From NCBI RefSeq assembly GCF_000350225.1, contig NW_005179263.1:21866-85865 (forward strand): a stretch of DNA of 64,000 nucleotides. The letters run 5' to 3'. The first letter of the stretch is position 1. Each line of letters begins with the position of its first letter. This stretch comes from Chondrus crispus. Taxonomy: Eukaryota > Rhodophyta > Florideophyceae > Gigartinales > Gigartinaceae. The position numbers were made by a program, and so were the translations under genes. A model generated the notes under the pieces. The model was not told the origin of the DNA and did no database searches. It worked only from the letters and a program-made list of their open reading frames with translations. Positions 11,584-22,480 of the stretch are shown one piece after another.

Positions 11584-11612
11584 ACGCAGACGTTCACGCT
11601 TGAAGGGGGGGC
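11584..11612 (+). repeat. Short direct repeat of gypsy pol end, with polypurine tract
   Basis: AACGCAGACGTTCACGCTTG repeats the end of gypsy pol seen at 4790 and near 15380. It is followed by GAAGGGGGGGCC, a good polypurine tract, and directly by a TG start of a candidate LTR at 11615. It may be the true 3' end of the element whose pol ends at 4811, or the last remnant of a third copy. Confidence 0.55.
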
Positions 11613-11667
11613 CGTGTAGCATAACCGCCGGCTACTGTACTATACATTAGATTTAGAATTAGATCTA

Positions 11668-11853
11668 ACGCTGTAAGGTACGAACCTTACAGCGTGCGCG
11701 CGCGCATACCTTACAGCGCGCGCGCACCAACACGTGTACCACACGTGTAGCACACGTGTGCTGTCAGCCCCGACGGCTGACAGCGTTACAGTGCGGGCCG
11801 GCCCGCACTGTCTACAGTAAGCCGACTACAGTACAGTCCGTACTGTACTGTAG
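11668..11853. promoter_or_regulatory. Cluster of perfect hairpins in the gypsy LTR
   Basis: Five perfect inverted repeats lie within 186 bp. They are: 12-bp arms 11668-11679 and 11684-11695 (loop ACGA); 10-bp alternating GC arms 11696-11705 and 11716-11725; 10-bp arms 11760-11769 and 11775-11784 around CCGAC; a loopless 24-bp palindrome 11788-11811 (arm ACAGTGCGGGCC); and 12-bp arms 11826-11837 and 11842-11853 (arm CTACAGTACAGT). Between the second and third are three ACACGTGT sites. The arrangement upstream of a TATA-like box suggests dimeric transcription-factor sites or DNA cruciforms in U3. Confidence 0.85.
11730..11759. promoter_or_regulatory. Three ACACGTGT (G-box type) sites, 11-bp period
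   Basis: ACACGTGT occurs at 11730, 11741 and 11752, exactly 11 bp apart, so all sites face nearly the same side of the helix. CACGTG is the core bound by many bHLH and bZIP factors. The same octamer occurs in the copia LTRs of this window. Confidence 0.75.
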
Positions 11854-11869
11854 ACGGTTAATTAACTTG

Positions 11870-11883
11870 TACAATAAATATAG
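11870..11883 (+). promoter_or_regulatory. TATA-like box of gypsy LTR
   Basis: ACAATAAATATAGG lies about 17 bp downstream of the last hairpin and fits a core promoter at the U3/R boundary. The assignment rests on position and sequence only. Confidence 0.45.
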
Positions 11884-12248
11884 GGAGCGACCGCCGGCGG
11901 AGGGGACCAAGACAGGCAACCCTCCACCGACGGTCGACCACCCAGCTTACTCTACTCACACCGCCGTTCCGCGAGTAGTTACCACCGAGCGGGTAGAGGA
12001 CGCGCGCGACACCGCGGCGAGCTGCGATCCGCCTCCGCCCGTCAGTATCGGATCGTCAACCGGTACTGCTCCGGGGCGTCGAGGCGTCGATCCACTCGCC
12101 TACGCGCGCGTCCCCGCCGACCACGCTCTACCACCCGCTACCGGCCCGCTTCCGGTGGCGTTGGTTGGTTCAAGACCCTCGGTACGCCGATCCGGGGTCT
12201 TCCGCCGAACATCGCGAACACCCCTCCGCCGTGTGTGGGGTGTTTATG

Positions 12249-13738
12249 CGACTCCTGTCACGCCTCGTGTCGCCGAGATTCGCCGACGACCCTCGCCCCA
12301 CTGTCGAGGTGGATGACGACATTCCCACCTTCGACGGGGGCACGACCGTTCGAGACGTATCGAACGAGCTCGCGGGCCACGTTTGCATCGCGAGCTGCGA
12401 CCACGAGGTCGAGCACATCTTCGCGACGACACGGAACCAAGCCAGGTTACGAAGAAGGTCGCGCGCCCGAGCGCGCGACGAGCCGAGGGGCGACGACGAA
12501 GCCCCCGCTCTCCAAGGTCCCACTTCGTTCTGGGAGGAGAATGACGAGTTCGACGCCACCGACATCGAGCGCGCGGCAGACCACGAGGCTGGCGCGCCCG
12601 ACTCTTCGGTCGCCCCTCCGCAGGACGACCTTCCGGCTCCTCTTACGATAGAGGAGATTGCTGACGAGCAACGCGTGGAGGACTTCTGCCAAACCGTTTT
12701 GGCACGACAGTCAGAGTCCCGGGACTCCGCGTTCTTCGAGGACCACCAATGGGTGCTCAAGCGGAGACACCCCTTCGACCCTGCTATCGTGCAGGTGGTG
12801 GTACCTCGGACGCTCCGCGCCAGGCTGCTTCGTCTGTGCCACAACCCGGTCATCGCGGGGCACCCGGGGCAGAACCGTATGTACTACGCGCTCCGTTGCG
12901 AGTACTACTGGTCCTATCTGGCTGCAGATGTCGCCGCGACAGTGCGAGGTTGTCGGACGTGCGCGATGAACCGGGTCAAGCTGAGGAAACATCTCAACCG
13001 ATTGAGATTGTTTCCAGCTACGAGGCCGCTCGAGAGCCTGGCCATCGACATCTTGGGGCCACTCCCCAAGACGAAATCAGGAAAACTGTTCCTGCTCGTG
13101 ATCACGGACCGCTTTAGCAAGCTGACTCAAGTCGTTGCGCTCCGCACGATAACGGCATACACCGTCGCAGCTGCGTTCTGCGAATCGTGGGTGTTTAAGT
13201 ACGGCGTCCTGCGCACGTTGCTGTAGGATAACAGACCGCAGTTTAACGCCAAGTTCTTCCACAGCACGTGCCGTGTTCTGGGGATTAGTAATATGTACAC
13301 ATCTGCGTACCATCCCCAGACGAACGGGCAAGTCGAGCGGTACAACCGAACGATTGCTGCGATGCTACGCAACTACGTAGGCGAGCACCAAGATGAATGG
13401 GACGTGTAAGTGGGGCCGCTTACGTATGCGTATAACTCCCACGTACACTGCACAACCGGCACGACGCCGTTCGAGCTCGTGCTCAGCAGGCCACCGCCGG
13501 AGTTCTCGATTCGACGAGCTGACAGTAATGCACCCCCTGCCTACAGAGGGAACGAGCGCGCCGAGTTCCTCAAGACCTTGGATTTGACAATCCAGAAGGC
13601 CTACGGGAGCCTGCGTCGGACGCAGGCTCGTTACAAGCGCGACTTCCATAAGCGCATACGCCGGATCAATTCGCAACTCCGTCCCGGAGAGTACGTATAA
13701 CTCAACCCCACCGATGGGGGGAGGACATCGAACAAGCT
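12249..13738 (+). pseudogene. gypsy copy 2: linker-integrase fragment, first part
   Basis: The homology starts inside the acidic linker after RNase H (LVSPRFADDPRP, equivalent to 2940 in copy 1), so protease, RT and RNase H are missing. The integrase zinc domain (CHNPVIAGH, then GCRTCAM) and core follow. Stops occur at 13224-13226 (Ser of the SDN motif changed to TAG), at TAA 13407-13409 after DEWDV, and at TAA 13698-13700. The catalytic Glu lost in copy 1 is present here (QVERYNR). The segment is cut by a solo LTR at 13739 and resumes at 15003. Confidence 0.88.
13734..13738. repeat. Target-site duplication AAGCT, left
   Basis: AAGCT is repeated at 15003-15007 immediately after the solo LTR. 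Removing the LTR and one copy restores the gypsy reading seen at 4415 in copy 1. Confidence 0.92.
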
Positions 13739-15002
13739 TATTGAAAATGTGCGACCACATGCTGTTATCTGAAAAGGTCAAAATCGAGTGACACGTGTAC
13801 ATGACTGCACGGTCCGGGCGCTCTTACCCATATCACGACATGACACGTGTAAAATCCCAGATTTTGGGGTTCCGGGGACGAAAGTGGCCTCTCGGAGGGT
13901 CATGCAAATTTGCATAGTTTTGCCAAGTGGAACCTTGGCCCGTAGCACTATAGACTACACAGGAAATACTGCAATTCTATTGGCCCTCAGGTCTAATGCT
14001 GCAAATATATTGGTCGAGCGTTGTCCACGTGTGCGTCATTGGCCTTGTGATGTACTTTAAATGGCCTGTATATGCCATAATTACGTTGTTTTGGAGGTTT
14101 CAAGTGGTTTGCCATGGTTGTAATGGGTAATTGCATGGGGCCCCCGGGCGGGACACATGTATGCCGTGTACACATGTACACGTCGCCAGGTGGATTCGTG
14201 TACGTACACATGTACACGCATCCAGGTGTATGCACATGAGGGTTTACAGTTTTACAGTGTCAAACTGTTTGCGATCCTGCGCGTGTCCGAGTACAGTGCA
14301 TGTGAATCAAAAGTACAACAAGTACTTCTCGCGAGAGGAATACAGTTGTGCGATTATTCTGTGTACGCGTCACGCTGTATGCGAGTCTTGCGTGAGCACG
14401 CGCCGTTGCACTGTGCTCTCGTCATGGTGCGCCGTTGGATGCAAGTTCATGACAGTACTCGTGTGATTTACATGTATTCTCATGTGAGTTGTGTAGAAAG
14501 TCTGGATGCACATTGTTATAACTTGCCATAATTGTCTGACAGTGCTTGGCGAAATTAGTAAGGTGAGAAACAAGGATACGTATGTCGATTGTGATATGAA
14601 AGACGTTTGCGTTGTTGGAAATAGACAAGTGCCAAGTTGTTCGTTGCACAACAATGAAGTCTGGCATGACTGGATGCAGATTAGTAAGGTGTGAAACAGT
14701 TGCATGCATAGGGCCATGGTTTACAGTCATTTGGAATGTGTAGAAATAGTTGTGAGCTAATAGTTACGAATCGATTCGTAAGGTGGAAATCGAACAGTAT
14801 GGTCAGGCCACAAGAGGACCGCGCTTGGTCGCGCATAGTAGAGTATGGTTTACTGGGAGTCGGAGTAGAGCGATAGTGTAGCACTCGAAGTGTATAAGTA
14901 TCGCAGGAAAACGGCTTCAAAGTAAACCTCGGTACCAACTCCTTCACTCACACACATCAACCTGCCTTCCTTCTTTCCCTTGCCCCTCCGAACCTACCAT
15001 TA
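13739..15002 (+). mobile_element. Solo LTR, copia family A (subtype A1)
   Basis: A 1264-bp LTR starting TATTGAAAATG and ending CCTACCATTA, flanked by AAGCT duplications. It contains ACACGTGT at 13791 and 13843, runs of TACACATGTACAC, the repeated motif ATTAGTAAGG, and a TATA box TATAAGTA at 14893. Near-identical copies lie at 36452-37716 (minus) and 47622-48885 (plus). No internal region remains, so it is the product of LTR-LTR recombination. Short frames inside it are chance. Confidence 0.93.
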
Positions 15003-15400
15003 AAGCTCGCGTCCCCGGCGGTTGGACCCTACCGTGTCCTCGCGAACGACCGCCGAACCATCACAATCAATCGTGATGGGGTCACTGAGCCGGTCTCTGC
15101 AGATCGCTGCGTGTACGCGCCACCGCCGACGGACGCGCCACGAGGGAGCACAACAACCCCAGCTGACCTTGCCTACAAGGTCAGAGAGGGAACACAGTAC
15201 GCCGTCGAGCGACTACTGAAGCACCGAGGTATGGAAGACGGAACTATCGAGTTCCTCATCAAGTGGGTGGATTACGACACGGCCACCCGGACTGCGCGGA
15301 CTCACGTCCCCGAGGAGTTGGTGTCTCGATACGCACAACGACTCCGGAGACGCACCGGCATGGACCTCAACTCAAACGTGAACGGGGACGTTCACGCTTG
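15003..15400 (+). pseudogene. gypsy copy 2: C-terminal chromodomain part
   Basis: The segment continues pol after the solo LTR through VGPYRVLANDRRT and a chromodomain (YAVERLLKHRGME, then FLIKWVDYD). It ends at TGA 15399-15401 after DVHA. The purine run GAAGAGGGGCCC and CCCTCAACCGCTCC follow as in copy 1. Confidence 0.88.
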
Positions 15401-15401
15401 A

Positions 15402-16336
15402 AGAGGGGCCCTCAACCGCTCCTTCGCGGATTAAAACGTCAGGCTGCACGAGCAGACCGCGAAGAGAGACGTGGAAGGACAGCTGCCCTCATCGGAGGGT
15501 CACGCGATCGGACGACGCCCGACGTCAAGACGTATTGACGGACAGAGCCAGTGCCAGATGGCGCGACGACGGCGGCACGCAGCAACAAGTCAAGCCAACG
15601 AACGGCTTCCGACGTCGCCGACAAGACGCAGGAGCGAAGACAGCACGTACTGTCTTACGAAAACAAGACGAAAACAAGTCCTCTCGGATGATGAGGAGAG
15701 ACCCTGACGAGACCGCGTAGTCTATCGTCAGCAAAGGCACCTCCCCATTGCCGTAATGGGTACACGGCTCGCCGTACCGATGGGAGACAGTAGCTTCTTG
15801 CGAGAAGCGGAGCGACCGCGCCCGACTTCTCTACGAGGTAGGAGGGCCACTGTCGAAGAAGCAGTCGAGAAGTGGAGATGCGTTAGTTTTCCAAGCTCGA
15901 ATCGAGTACTGGAGACGAACCCCAACGCGCAAGTATTACAGAGCGCAGACGCCTTTTCACGACCGCCGCCAGACACCGAAGTTGGCGCAAAAACGGACGA
16001 AGGAGCTGAGAGCACGAGCGCACGCCTGCGTGCACGCTACAGGGAAGATGGGGGAACCCAGAGGACCGACACCGTGGCGCCCTAGTACGAGGAGGAAAAA
16101 AGGGGGTCACACGTGTACCACGGAATGAGGGACAGCGGGCCACGACGCCGCTTTGGATTCCAAGGCACACGCAAATTTCACACCAGATCCGTGAGCCGAT
16201 GGGGAAAGCAGGAACCACGCCGGAACGAGAGCTGGTGCGAGAGCGGAGTGTGCGCGACGCTGCTGGAGGCGGACCTCGGGCGCCTGGTGGAGCTGGCGCT
16301 GATGTGGTGGGGCCGCACCACACGTGACGGACTGCG
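15402..16336. other. Unassigned GC-rich stretch
   Basis: After the shared 25 bp the sequence no longer matches the region behind gypsy copy 1. Frames are short and biased; no domain, RNA gene or clear repeat was found. Confidence 0.4.
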
Positions 16337-16402
16337 CTGTGATTTTTTGGCAAAAATACATTATCGCGGGAAATGTTTTTTTGAAATGATTTTGGGCGAT
16401 TT
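16337..16402 (+). repeat. AT-rich dispersed repeat, copy 2
   Basis: Shares GATTTTTTG, TCGCGGGAAA and ATTTTGGGC in order with 10752-10821. It lies about 460 bp upstream of a transposase-like gene, so it could be that transposon's end or promoter. Confidence 0.55.
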
Positions 16403-16859
16403 AATCACGGTCAGGTGCAGCCCTGTACAGACAAGCGCATGCGCTACTGGCCGGTATCAAAACGGTGCATCCACCTTTTTGTGTACTAGAGAAAGTCGCA
16501 AAGACGCGGGCACAGGCGAAAGAGCCAATCCTATGCGTAGAACAACTAGAGAATACAGTAATGGCAACGTTAGTGAGCAGAGATTTCCAAATCACGGCGA
16601 TGGCCCGTATATTTTAACTCAACAGCTGATATCAAAATAGCACAGAGAAAATGCACGTACCAAAAACATACCAACGATGCAGAAATTCGAAATTGCAACG
16701 GAGTCCTCGCGAAAAGACCACGCTTTTGTGCAGTTGGAGGGTCTCCACAGATCATCTTCATTTTCCGGCTCCGCATCATCTTAGCCTGCCCCCTACCCAC
16801 GTTGCTCACCACACCACTACGATCCCCTTCCATCTCCTAACTCCAAATCCCTCCCCATT
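16403..16859. other. Upstream region of the transposase-like gene
   Basis: No gene is seen. The last 130 bases before the ATG at 16860 are C and T rich (CCACGTTGCTCACCACACC and similar), typical of a 5' untranslated region on the plus strand. Confidence 0.4.
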
Positions 16860-17395
16860 ATGGCCTCACTTCTTCCCAACCACGCCGCCGCGGCACTCCA
16901 GCTCCTAGCTGACACGGCTATCGAGCGCGACGACAAAATTGCGCAATTTAGTCCGCATGGCAACTCAATGAGTTTCGATGACGACGCCGATTCCCCCTGC
17001 CCGCTGTTCGACACATTCTACAACGAAGGTGGCGCAGAGGCCATCAGGAATATGACCAATTTTTTGCCTCGCAACTTCGAACTCCTGTGGAACCACGTTT
17101 CTGAATATGTCACTCAGACATACAATATCGGCCGAGGACAGAGGTCCAAAGTATCTGGAAAGGACGCTCTATTCATCTCGATGACCGTGTTGAAGCACGG
17201 AGGACAATGGGATATGTTGGCACGTGTCTTCGACATGAAACGGCGGACGTTCGAGCGCTTGGTCACACGGTTTGTTTCTTTAATTTCTCAATATTTGTTT
17301 GACTGCTTCGTAGACAAAGTCGGGGACCTCAACAAAATGTCCGATCTCCGCGATTCGCAGCAGATGTTCAAGTCTTTCCCGGAGGCTCAATACAA
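16860..17395 (+). pseudogene. PIF/Harbinger-like (DDE_4-type) transposase, N-terminal part
   Basis: ATG at 16860 begins MASLLPNHAAAALQ. Residues about 70-145 contain a helix-turn-helix region (KVSGKDALFISMTVLKHGG, then QWDMLARVFDMKRRTFERLV) like those before the catalytic domain of Harbinger or IS5-type transposases abundant in oomycetes. The protein stops matching at about FKSFPEAQYK. There, near 17396, the DNA switches to the antisense end of a copia gag-pol, so the DDE catalytic domain is absent. The open frame runs on to a stop after 17448 only through copia sequence. This is a remnant cut by retroelement activity. Confidence 0.65.
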
Positions 17396-20300
17396 ACTGC
17401 TGGAACAGAACTCGCCCAAGTGCTTTCGTCAGGATATCTGCAGGCATTGAAGTGATCGGGGAATGCGACAAAGATATGACATTTCTCTTAATTGCATCCC
17501 GTGCATAGTGGTATTTCATATCAACATGTTTGTTACGACGGTTGACCGATTCATTCTGGGCAAACGAAATCGTCCCTGCATTGTCACACCCCATCATTAT
17601 CGTGGGATCAGAATCAAGTCCAAGAACATCAGCAACCACTTGACGCAACCAAGTCGCCTCCTTACACGCTTCACATAGTGCAATGTACTCAGTCTCACAC
17701 GTCGAAGTTGCAACCACAGTCTGTTTCCGGGAACTCCATCTGATCGCTCCACCGCAGAACTTGAAAACATATCCACTGGTCGACTTGGGAGAGTCTGAAC
17801 AACCGGCCCAGTCAGCATCACTGAAGCCGAACAACTCCGGCGATTTAGATTTATTGTCAAACACGATTCCTAAGTTTCGAGTCCCTTGCACGTATCGCAT
17901 TAATCGTTTTACACTTGCGCAGTGTGACTCACATGGGGTGGCAGAATGCTGAGAAAGCTTTCCAATCGCATATGCCAAGTCTGGACGAGTGCCAACCATC
18001 AAGGACATAAGGCAGCCCACTGCCTCTCGATACGGTGCATTTGTTTCGGAGTCTTCTTCGGTAGATATCGTGGTTGTGTGACCTTGTTCCATGGCAGTCA
18101 GACATGTATTACATGTCGCCATTTTAAAACGCTCAAGCACACTTCATGCATACTTAGTTTGAGTGAGACTCAACGTCTTGGCGGTGCAATCCCTTTGAAT
18201 CTCAAGACCAATGCAGACTTTTGCTTCACCAAGGTCTTTCATCTCAAACCGTTTTTGAAGCTCCCCCTTCATCCATTTGATGGCATCGATATCACTACCA
18301 GCGAGTAACAAGTCATTGACATAAAGTGCAATCAGCATGATAGTGTTACCGATGCGTTTAATGTAGAGGCACGGATCACTACGTGAAGTCTCAAATCCCA
18401 GTTCACCGAGTAAGAAATCATCCACTTTGGCATGCCATTGACGAGGTGCTTGTTTAAGATCGTTAAGTGCTTTCAAAAGTTTACACACGTGATCACTTTT
18501 GCCTTTGTCAATGCACCCTTCGGGTTGCTCCATGTAGATGTATTCATCCAAGTCGCCGTTCAAAAACGCAGTCACGACATCCATCTGATGAAGGTCGAGG
18601 TCATAATGAGCAACTAAGGCAAGAAGTAAACGAATAGTGGTAAACTTTATGACAGGGGCATATGTCTCAGTATAGTCAAGACTTTGCACTTGCTGGAATC
18701 CACGAGCAACAAGTCTGGCTTTTGCACTTTCAACTATATTGCCATTTGCATCAGGCAGTTGCTTGACATTGAAAACCCATCGAGATGTCAAGATGTTTGA
18801 CGCCTCGGATCGAGGAACAAGTTTCCAAGTCCGATTCTTGGTCTGCGAGGCATGTTCTTTGTCAATGCCGGTCTGCCAAAATGCAGCTGTAGGACCGTTG
18901 GTTGCCTGGTTGAAAGTCTGGGGACCTTCAATAGCGACATGCGCATGTGAAAGAAGAGCAGCTGCAACGTTGCTCCTCCACTATGACGCGGGAGGTCTGC
19001 TGACTTGAGACGATCTTTGTACAGCTGGAGTCGGAGTTGGAGGGGTGACATTCGGAGTTTCGACGGCAGTTGGTACATCATCTTCATCTTCATCATTCTC
19101 ACTTACAGAGGAAGGGCCATCGTTTTCAAGAACCTCCTCCAAAATTTCGTCCTCTTCAGAACAACCTCATCCGTATTTGGGGTATCAACTGTATTCCCAT
19201 TGTCGCCACCGAGCAATACAACGTCAACATCAGAGTTGATTGAATCACTTTCGTGTGCAGGAATGTCATGCATCCCACATGTCGATTCATCAAACTTGAC
19301 ATCCCGTGACACGACAATTTTATTCTACTCTCCGTCCCAAAGTTTGTATGCCTTACTGCATTGCGAGTACTCAAGAAACATCGCTTCACGCGCTCGCAAG
19401 TCCAGCTTACGGAGCTCTAATTTTGGTAATGTATACCAACACTTTGACCCAAATACTCGCAAATGGCCAACATTTGGAGTGGAATTCATCCAAATGTGGT
19501 GCGGGGTTGTATTAACGGGCAAAGTGCGTGAAGTAACTCGATTACGTACATATACTGAAGTGGCAAGAGCCTCGGCCCAGGATCGCTTACTGACCTGTTT
19601 ATGAGAAAGCATAGAGCGGACAAGATCAATCAAAGTTCGATTTAAACGTTCAGCAACACCGTTTTGTTCAGGGGTGTACGCCGTTGTGAGTTGGTGCTGC
19701 GTACCGTTTAAATCTAAATGCGACTTGAATTCCGTCGACAAGTACTCTCCCCCTCGATCAGTGCGAAGCACCTTTACTTTGCGACCAGTGTGGGTTTGAG
19801 CCAACTTTTCATACAACTTGTATTTTGCAAACGCCTCGGATTTATTTCTCATCGTGTACACAACAACCAAGTTCGAGTGATCATCTACAAATGTAATGAA
19901 GTATCTCGAGCCACCAACTGACTGTACTTCAAGTGGACCGCAAACATCAGAATGTACCAAGTCAAGACAGTTCTGTGCTCGAGACGATGATCGCTGTTTT
20001 GTGATTACTGATCGCGTTGCTTTGCCGAACACACACGCTGGACAAATGAGAGAATGATTGTCAGACTTCGGATTCATTGCACTGATGACATCGCTTTGAC
20101 GAACGTTGATGCCACTTATCACATTATTGTGAATCATTGATGCGATTCCTTGTACATTAACATGGGCCATGCGTTCATGCAGCGTCTGCAGGGTAACTAC
20201 GTGAGCAGAAAAGGTTTCATTCATGACATCAAGTATGTACAAATCCCCAACTAGACTCGCTGTGGCAACTACAGTCGGTCCTGCAGTAACGCCGCATTTC

Positions 20301-20637
20301 TCATTTTCAAATGACACTTGCAAACCCTTTGAAACCATTTGGGTAACAGACAGTAGCGAGTATCCCAAATCAGGGACATGCAAAACGTTTGACAATTTGC
20401 AAGGATGTGGACTACCGTTGACGTTCAACATGAATTCTACCTCGCCGCCACCAGCGACATTAGCTCCAGCCTTCATGCTCATCTCGACTGATCCAGATTG
20501 CATCTGTTTATACGTAACGAACAAAGAGCGATCAAACGTAATGTGAGCGCTGCAACCGGAATCGACAAGCCATGACCTTGCGTTTGCAGCCCTCTTTTCT
20601 GGAGTGGAAGTCGAAAGCAAGCAAGTAAAGTCACTAT
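17396..20637 (-). pseudogene. copia copy 1: protease-integrase-RT-RNase H part
   Basis: Minus-strand sequence of the B/C type of copia gag-pol. It holds the protease motif WLVDSGCSAH, integrase with HSDV, RTDRGGEY and NGVAER, reverse transcriptase, and RNase H with DADWAG. Inactivating changes include a TAG at 19325-19327 in place of the Leu codon after LWDGE, a Trp-to-TAG change in the acidic linker near 18984, and TGA at 18141-18143 where related copies have Ser. The reverse transcriptase box also reads YVNDL instead of YVDDL. The 3' end is lost: the match stops inside the final codons and joins the transposase remnant without polypurine tract or LTR. A solo LTR at 20638 separates this part from its gag. 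Confidence 0.88.
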
Positions 20638-21888
20638 TATTGAAAATGTGCGACCACATGCGGTTATCTGGAAAGTGCAAAATCGAGCGACACGTGTACA
20701 TGACTCGACGGTCCGGACCCTCACCACATATCACCACATGACACGTGTAAAGTCTCAGATTTTGGGGTTCTGGGGACGAAAGTGGACTTTTGGAGGGTTA
20801 TGCAAATTTGCATAAATGCCGAAATTTTGCATTTGGCCCGAACCGTTATAGGGCTACACAGGCAATACTGCAAATCTATTGGGTGTCGGTTCGAATGCTG
20901 CAATTCTATTGGTCTGTTATTGTCCACTTACATGCAGTCATGCTGGTGATATATCTTGAATGATCGGTATACGTTTTAATTACATCATTTCGGGGGTTTC
21001 AAGTTGTTCACCATGGTTGTAATGGTTAATTACGTGTGGCCTTGGCGCTGGACACTTGTGTGCGGTGTACACATGTACACATCGCCAGGTTGCTGCATGT
21101 ACGTACACTTGTACACGTCGCCTACATACGGTCCGGCGCGTGTCCGAGTACAGTACATGTGAATTAAAAGTACAACAAGTATTTCTCGCAAGAGACATGT
21201 ACTTACGTGAGTATTCAGTGTACGCGTCACGCTGTATGCGACCCTTGCATCAGCATGCGTCGTTGTACTACACTCTCGTCAGCATGCGACGTTGTACTGT
21301 GCTCTCGTTATGGTGCGCCGTTGGATGCAAGTTGATGACAGTAGTCGTGTGATTCACATCGGATATCACGCGAGATGTGTAGAAAGTCTGGATGCACATT
21401 GTTGCTATCCGTGATAGTTGTCTGGCAGTGTGTACCGAAATTAGTAAGGTACGAAACAAGGGCATGTATGAGGACTGAGATATGACAGGACTTTGCGTTG
21501 TTGGAAATAGAGAGATGCCAAGTTGTTCATTGTGCAAGAATATATTCTGTCATGTCTGGATGCAGATTAGTAAGTTGTGAAACGATTGCATGCATAGGGC
21601 CATGGTTTACAGTCACTCGAAATGTGTAGAAACTGTTGTGCACTGATAGTCAATAGTCAATTCGTAAGGTGGAAATAGAACAGTGTGGACGGGACAGAAG
21701 AGGACCGCGCTTGGTCGCGCATATGGTGAGTACGGTTTACCAGGTGCCAAAGTAATGGGATAGTGTAACACTCAAAGTGTATAAGTATCGCCGAAAGACG
21801 GCTCCAAGTAAACCTCGGCACCAACTCCTTCACTCACACACATCAACCTGCTCTCTTTCTTTCCCTTGCCACTCCGAACCTACCATTA
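20638..21888 (+). mobile_element. Solo LTR, copia family A (subtype A2)
   Basis: A 1251-bp LTR starting TATTGAAAATG and ending TACCATTA, in plus orientation inside minus-strand copia copy 1. GTCAC before it (20630-20634) is repeated after it (21889-21893). Three extra bases (TAT) separate the left duplication from the LTR, so the 5' end is slightly irregular. Subtype A2 differs from A1 in the first 60 bp and by several indels, and closely matches 25782-27033. Confidence 0.9.
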
Positions 21889-22480
21889 GTCACTCTCCAC
21901 AAAGGCAGCAGTAGAATTGTCATCTCGAGAAACGAATGCACTTGGCTTCAAGCCAGTGTTGCGTGACCGAAACCCATCTGGCGGCGCAGGTCGGCGCCCA
22001 TTCACATCCTTGCCCCAGCAACGCGCTGCAGTATGCCCATGTCTATTGCAATTCGTACATTTCATATCGCGTCGAATAGACATACGATTGACAAGTGCCG
22101 GTGCATGTGGTGATGAAGCAGAAGCGGTCTTCATGCTTTCTCGTTGTTCTTCTTGCAGCAGACGACTCTTCACAAACTCGAGTCCAAACACTTTATCTTC
22201 ATTGCCAAGTGCGTCAAGAGCAACAATCAAGTTATCGAATCGTGGAGGCAAGCCATTCAACACAGCCATTGCAATTTCTTTATCGTCAATCTCAACACTG
22301 ATTGACTGCAATCTGGCAGCAAGTTGCATCACACGATTGATGAACACGAGCACTTTCTCGGATGGGAGCATGGATACAGTGTAAAAATCGCGACGGGCGG
22401 CAAGATTGTTGAGCAAAGTATGACGCTCAAACACATTCAGAATTGCTTCCCATGTCTCTTTCGCACTCCTATACTCTTGT
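21889..22480 (-). pseudogene. copia copy 1: gag part
   Basis: Minus-strand gag including a zinc knuckle CTNCNRHGHTAARC (CX2CX4HX4C) and the upstream helical UBN2-like region to about AKETWEAIL. The first 80 or so gag residues and the leader are missing. Near 22475 the sequence turns into plus-strand copia, a head-to-head junction with a few filler bases. Confidence 0.85.

Larger units (their letters stand above)
11615..12248 (+). repeat. Candidate gypsy LTR (3' limit not resolved)
   Basis: The segment starts TGTAGCATAACC right after a polypurine tract, as an LTR should. It contains the hairpin cluster and a TATA-like sequence, and runs into the deleted gypsy copy at 12249. No second copy of this LTR is in the window, so its 3' end and primer site cannot be fixed. 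The part from 11883 on is GC-rich and featureless. Confidence 0.5.

Noticed and set aside
12170-12853. Long minus-strand frame of 227 residues opposite gypsy integrase
   Set aside because: It is the antisense shadow of the gypsy linker and integrase zinc region; the same shadow exists opposite copy 1.
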